Assembly (NCBI RefSeq): GCF_947378715.1
Contig: NZ_CANCLE010000009.1
Location: 1 to 42,591, forward strand
Source: Phenylobacterium aquaticum
GTDB lineage: Bacteria; Pseudomonadota; Alphaproteobacteria; Caulobacterales; Caulobacteraceae
Reading direction: 5' to 3'
Length of the DNA stretch: 42,591 bases
Shown: positions 40,445 through 42,591 of the stretch, piece by piece
Layout: the number at the start of each line of letters is the position of its first letter
Position numbering within the stretch: position 1 is the stretch's first letter
Notes under the pieces: model-generated
Told to the model about the DNA's origin: nothing
Database searches by the model: none
Seen by the model: the letters and a program-made list of their open reading frames with translations, nothing else
Program-made: the position numbers and the translations under genes

Positions 40445-42591
40445 ATGAGCCACCGCCCGACCGGCGCGGCCCCGCCCCGGCTGGTGGCGGTGCTGGGGCC
40501 GACCAACACCGGCAAGACCCACCTGGCGGTCGAGCGCATGCTGGGGCACGCCTCGGGCATGATCGGCCTGCCGTTACGGCTGCTGGCGCGCGAGATCTAT
40601 GACCGGGTGGTCAAGGCGCGGGGCGCGACGCGGGTCGCCCTGATCACCGGCGAGGAGAAAATCGTCCCGCCCAGGGCCGTCTATTTCGTCTGCACCGTCG
40701 AGGCCATGCCGCTGTCGCGCGAGGTCGAGTTCCTGGCGGTGGATGAGATCCAGCTGTGCGCCGATCCGGAGCGCGGCCATGTCTTCACCCACCGGCTGCT
40801 GCATGCGCGGGGCAAGTACGAGACCATGCTGATGGGGGCGGCCACCATGGCGCCCCTGGTGCGCCGCCTCTTGCCAGACGCCGAGATCGTCAGCCGCGAG
40901 CGGTTCTCCAACCTGACCTATGCCGGATCGAAGAAGCTGACCCGCTTGCCGCCGCGCAGCGCCGTCGTCGCCTTCTCCGCCGACCAGGTCTATGCCATCG
41001 CCGAGTTGATCCGCCGTCAGCGCGGCGGGGCCGCCGTGGTCATGGGCTCCTTGAGCCCGCGCACCCGCAACGCCCAGGTCGCCCTCTACCAGTCCGGCGA
41101 AGTCGACTTCCTGGTGGCCACCGACGCCATCGGCATGGGGTTGAACATGGACGTCGACCATGTGGCCTTCGCCGGCCTGCGCAAGTTCGACGGCAAGCGC
41201 ACCCGCTTCCTGCACCCGCAGGAGGTCGGCCAGATCGGCGGCCGGGCCGGGCGGTTCCGCACCGACGGCACCTTCGGGGTCACCGGCGAGTGCGAGGAGA
41301 TGGACGAAGACCTGGTCGAGGCGGTGCAGGAGCACCAGTTCGAGCCGGTGGTGGCGGCGGAGTGGCGCAACGCCAATCTGGACTTCTCGAACCTGCCGAA
41401 CCTGATGACCTCGCTGTCGACGCCGCCGCGACGCCACGGCCTGACCCTGTCGGCCGAGGCGCTGGACGAGATCACCCTGCGCCAGCTGGCCGCAGAGCCC
41501 GAGATCGCCGACCGCTGCCGTGACCGCCAGGCGCTGCTGCGGCTTTGGGACGTCTGCCAGACCCCCGACTTCCGCAAGACCAGCCATGAGGAACATGTCC
41601 GCCTGCTGCGCGACCTGTTCGGCTTCCTGACCCGTCGCGACCGGCACATTCCACCCGACTGGATGGAGAGCCAGATCAAGCATCTGGACCGCACGGACGG
41701 GGAGCTCGACACCCTGTCCAATCGGCTCGCCAATGTGCGGACCCTGGCCTATGCCGCCAACCGCCCCGACTGGCTGAGCGACGCCGCCGGCTGGCAAGGG
41801 CGGACGCGGGCCCTGGAGGACCGGCTCTCCGACACCTTGCACGAGAAGCTGATGGCCCGGTTCGTCGATCGGCGGACCAGCGCCCTGATGCGGGCGCTGC
41901 GGGTGCGTGAGGAGATCCTGGCCGGGGTCGCCGCCGACGGCCAGGTGACGGTCGAGGGCCAGAGCGTCGGCCGGCTGATGGGCGTGGCTTTCGCGCCGGC
42001 CAAGGGCGCTTCCCTGCTGGAGGAAAAGGCCCTGCGCGCCGCCGCCATCGCCGCCGTGGGGCCGGAGATCGTCAAGCGGCTGGGCCAGTTGGCGTCCGAG
42101 CCGGACGAGGCCTTCAAGCTGGCCCGCGACGGTCAGGTGCTCTGGCGGGGCGAGGCGACAGCGACGCTGGCCGGCGGCACGGCCTTCGCGCCCCGGGTGC
42201 GGCTCTATGGCGAGCTCGGCCACGCCGCCGCCCGCGAGCGCGCGGCCCGGCGCATCGAGGCCTATCTGGCCGCCGAAGCCGGTCGCCGCCTGGCCAGCCT
42301 CAAGCGGCTGGAGGCCGCCGTGACCGATGGCCAGATCAAGGGCCTGGCCCGGGGGCTCGCCTATCGCCTGATCGAGGCGGGCGGGGTGCTGGACCGCGCC
42401 GCCGTCCGCGCCGAAGCCAAGGCGTTGAGCCAGATCGAGCGACGCATGCTGAAGGGGCTGGGCGTGCGCCTGGGGGCCTTCTCGATCTATCTGCCCGCCC
42501 TGCTGAAGCCGCCGGCCATGAGCTTCGCCCAGGGCATTGTCGGCAAGGCCTGGCGGCCGCCGACCGACCGGCTGTCGATCCTGCCTGATCC
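40445..42591 (+). CDS. SUV3-like DExH/D RNA helicase, 3' end cut by window
   Basis: This is a superfamily 2 helicase with 715 complete codons visible, running off the window. Motif I is GPTNTGKT (18-25), motif II is DEIQ (100-103), GAATM corresponds to motif III, and motif VI is QIGGRAGRF from residue 263. The C-terminal region is long and lysine/arginine-rich without a known catalytic motif. The close type is mitochondrial SUV3/alphaproteobacterial helicase, which unwinds RNA and, in mitochondria, feeds the degradosome. In many alphaproteobacteria an S4-domain gene, fdxA and a CarD-family gene follow; that lies beyond this window. The start ATG lies 79 bases after the TetR stop, with no clear SD but no better upstream choice. 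Confidence 0.93.
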   Translation, partial: MSHRPTGAAPPRLVAVLGPTNTGKTHLAVERMLGHASGMIGLPLRLLAREIYDRVVKARGATRVALITGEEKIVPPRAVYFVCTVEAMPLSREVEFLAVDEIQLCADPERGHVFTHRLLHARGKYETMLMGAATMAPLVRRLLPDAEIVSRERFSNLTYAGSKKLTRLPPRSAVVAFSADQVYAIAELIRRQRGGAAVVMGSLSPRTRNAQVALYQSGEVDFLVATDAIGMGLNMDVDHVAFAGLRKFDGKRTRFLHPQEVGQIGGRAGRFRTDGTFGVTGECEEMDEDLVEAVQEHQFEPVVAAEWRNANLDFSNLPNLMTSLSTPPRRHGLTLSAEALDEITLRQLAAEPEIADRCRDRQALLRLWDVCQTPDFRKTSHEEHVRLLRDLFGFLTRRDRHIPPDWMESQIKHLDRTDGELDTLSNRLANVRTLAYAANRPDWLSDAAGWQGRTRALEDRLSDTLHEKLMARFVDRRTSALMRALRVREEILAGVAADGQVTVEGQSVGRLMGVAFAPAKGASLLEEKALRAAAIAAVGPEIVKRLGQLASEPDEAFKLARDGQVLWRGEATATLAGGTAFAPRVRLYGELGHAAARERAARRIEAYLAAEAGRRLASLKRLEAAVTDGQIKGLARGLAYRLIEAGGVLDRAAVRAEAKALSQIERRMLKGLGVRLGAFSIYLPALLKPPAMSFAQGIVGKAWRPPTDRLSILPD

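Noticed and set aside
40574..42223. Long open frame (about 549 codons) antisense to the helicase
   Set aside because: The plus strand has helicase motifs I, II and VI in the right order; the antisense product is H/G/Q-rich with no motif.
1..42591. tRNA, rRNA, CRISPR arrays, insertion sequences
   Set aside because: No cloverleaf, rRNA segment, spaced repeat array, transposase or terminal inverted repeat was recognised on reading both strands.

Overview
This is a GC-rich alphaproteobacterial chromosome segment, most likely from Caulobacteraceae (a Phenylobacterium or Caulobacter relative). The call rests on several things seen together: xerD divergent from aroK-aroB-CNNM, the bolA / J-domain / cobS / cobT set, a FAT-GUY single-domain response regulator close to aroB, GGAAC-N16/17-CGTT promoters of the alphaproteobacterial general stress sigma factor (EcfG/SigT), a SUV3-like helicase, and a large TonB-dependent receptor. 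No mobile element, tRNA, rRNA or CRISPR array is visible. Most of the window is housekeeping or ordinary accessory chromosome.

Layout. 0-3 kb (minus): accA, an MDR-type NADP reductase and a FabL-like SDR. 3.1-3.8 kb: an exported glycine-zipper protein ending in a strong terminator. 3.9-6.1 kb (minus): xerD translationally coupled to an exported protein of unknown function. 6.2-9.6 kb (plus): aroK-aroB-CNNM/CBS protein, overlapping end to end, then an MrrA-like response regulator with its own stress promoter. 9.6-13.7 kb (minus): a small membrane protein, then a three-subunit molybdenum hydroxylase operon of PaoABC type. 13.7-27.3 kb: the bolA-dnaJ-cobS-cobT neighbourhood, broken up by RcnB, a TonB receptor and a TauD-family dioxygenase, and again by a CHASE4 hybrid kinase, an unknown protein and a DUF1328 protein. 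cobT continues into a phytase-like lipoprotein and a dienelactone hydrolase, ending at a bidirectional terminator shared with rpmB. 27.3-30.3 kb (minus): rpmB, a VOC protein and a DUF4153 membrane protein. 30.4-34.1 kb (plus): a TetR/HlyD/ABC ATPase/ABC permease efflux operon behind a perfect palindrome. 34.2-40.4 kb: a DUF885 peptidase-like protein, MTA/SAH nucleosidase, an M20 hydrolase with altered metal ligands, and a class C beta-lactamase-family hydrolase divergent from a TetR regulator. 40.4 kb to the end: a SUV3-like helicase cut by the window edge.

The main findings are three near-perfect EcfG-type promoters placed 39-66 bases upstream of three separate genes (the MrrA-like regulator, an RcnB-family protein and a DUF1328 protein), which points to scattered members of the general stress regulon. 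Two long perfect palindromes lie immediately upstream of the TonB receptor and of the efflux operon. An SDR carries the Y-x6-K signature of enoyl-ACP reductases and sits upstream of accA. An M20 protein has two substituted metal-ligand positions. I see no clearly new multi-gene defence or biosynthetic system. The best unknowns are the 448-residue protein coupled to xerD and the 374-residue protein between cobS and cobT.
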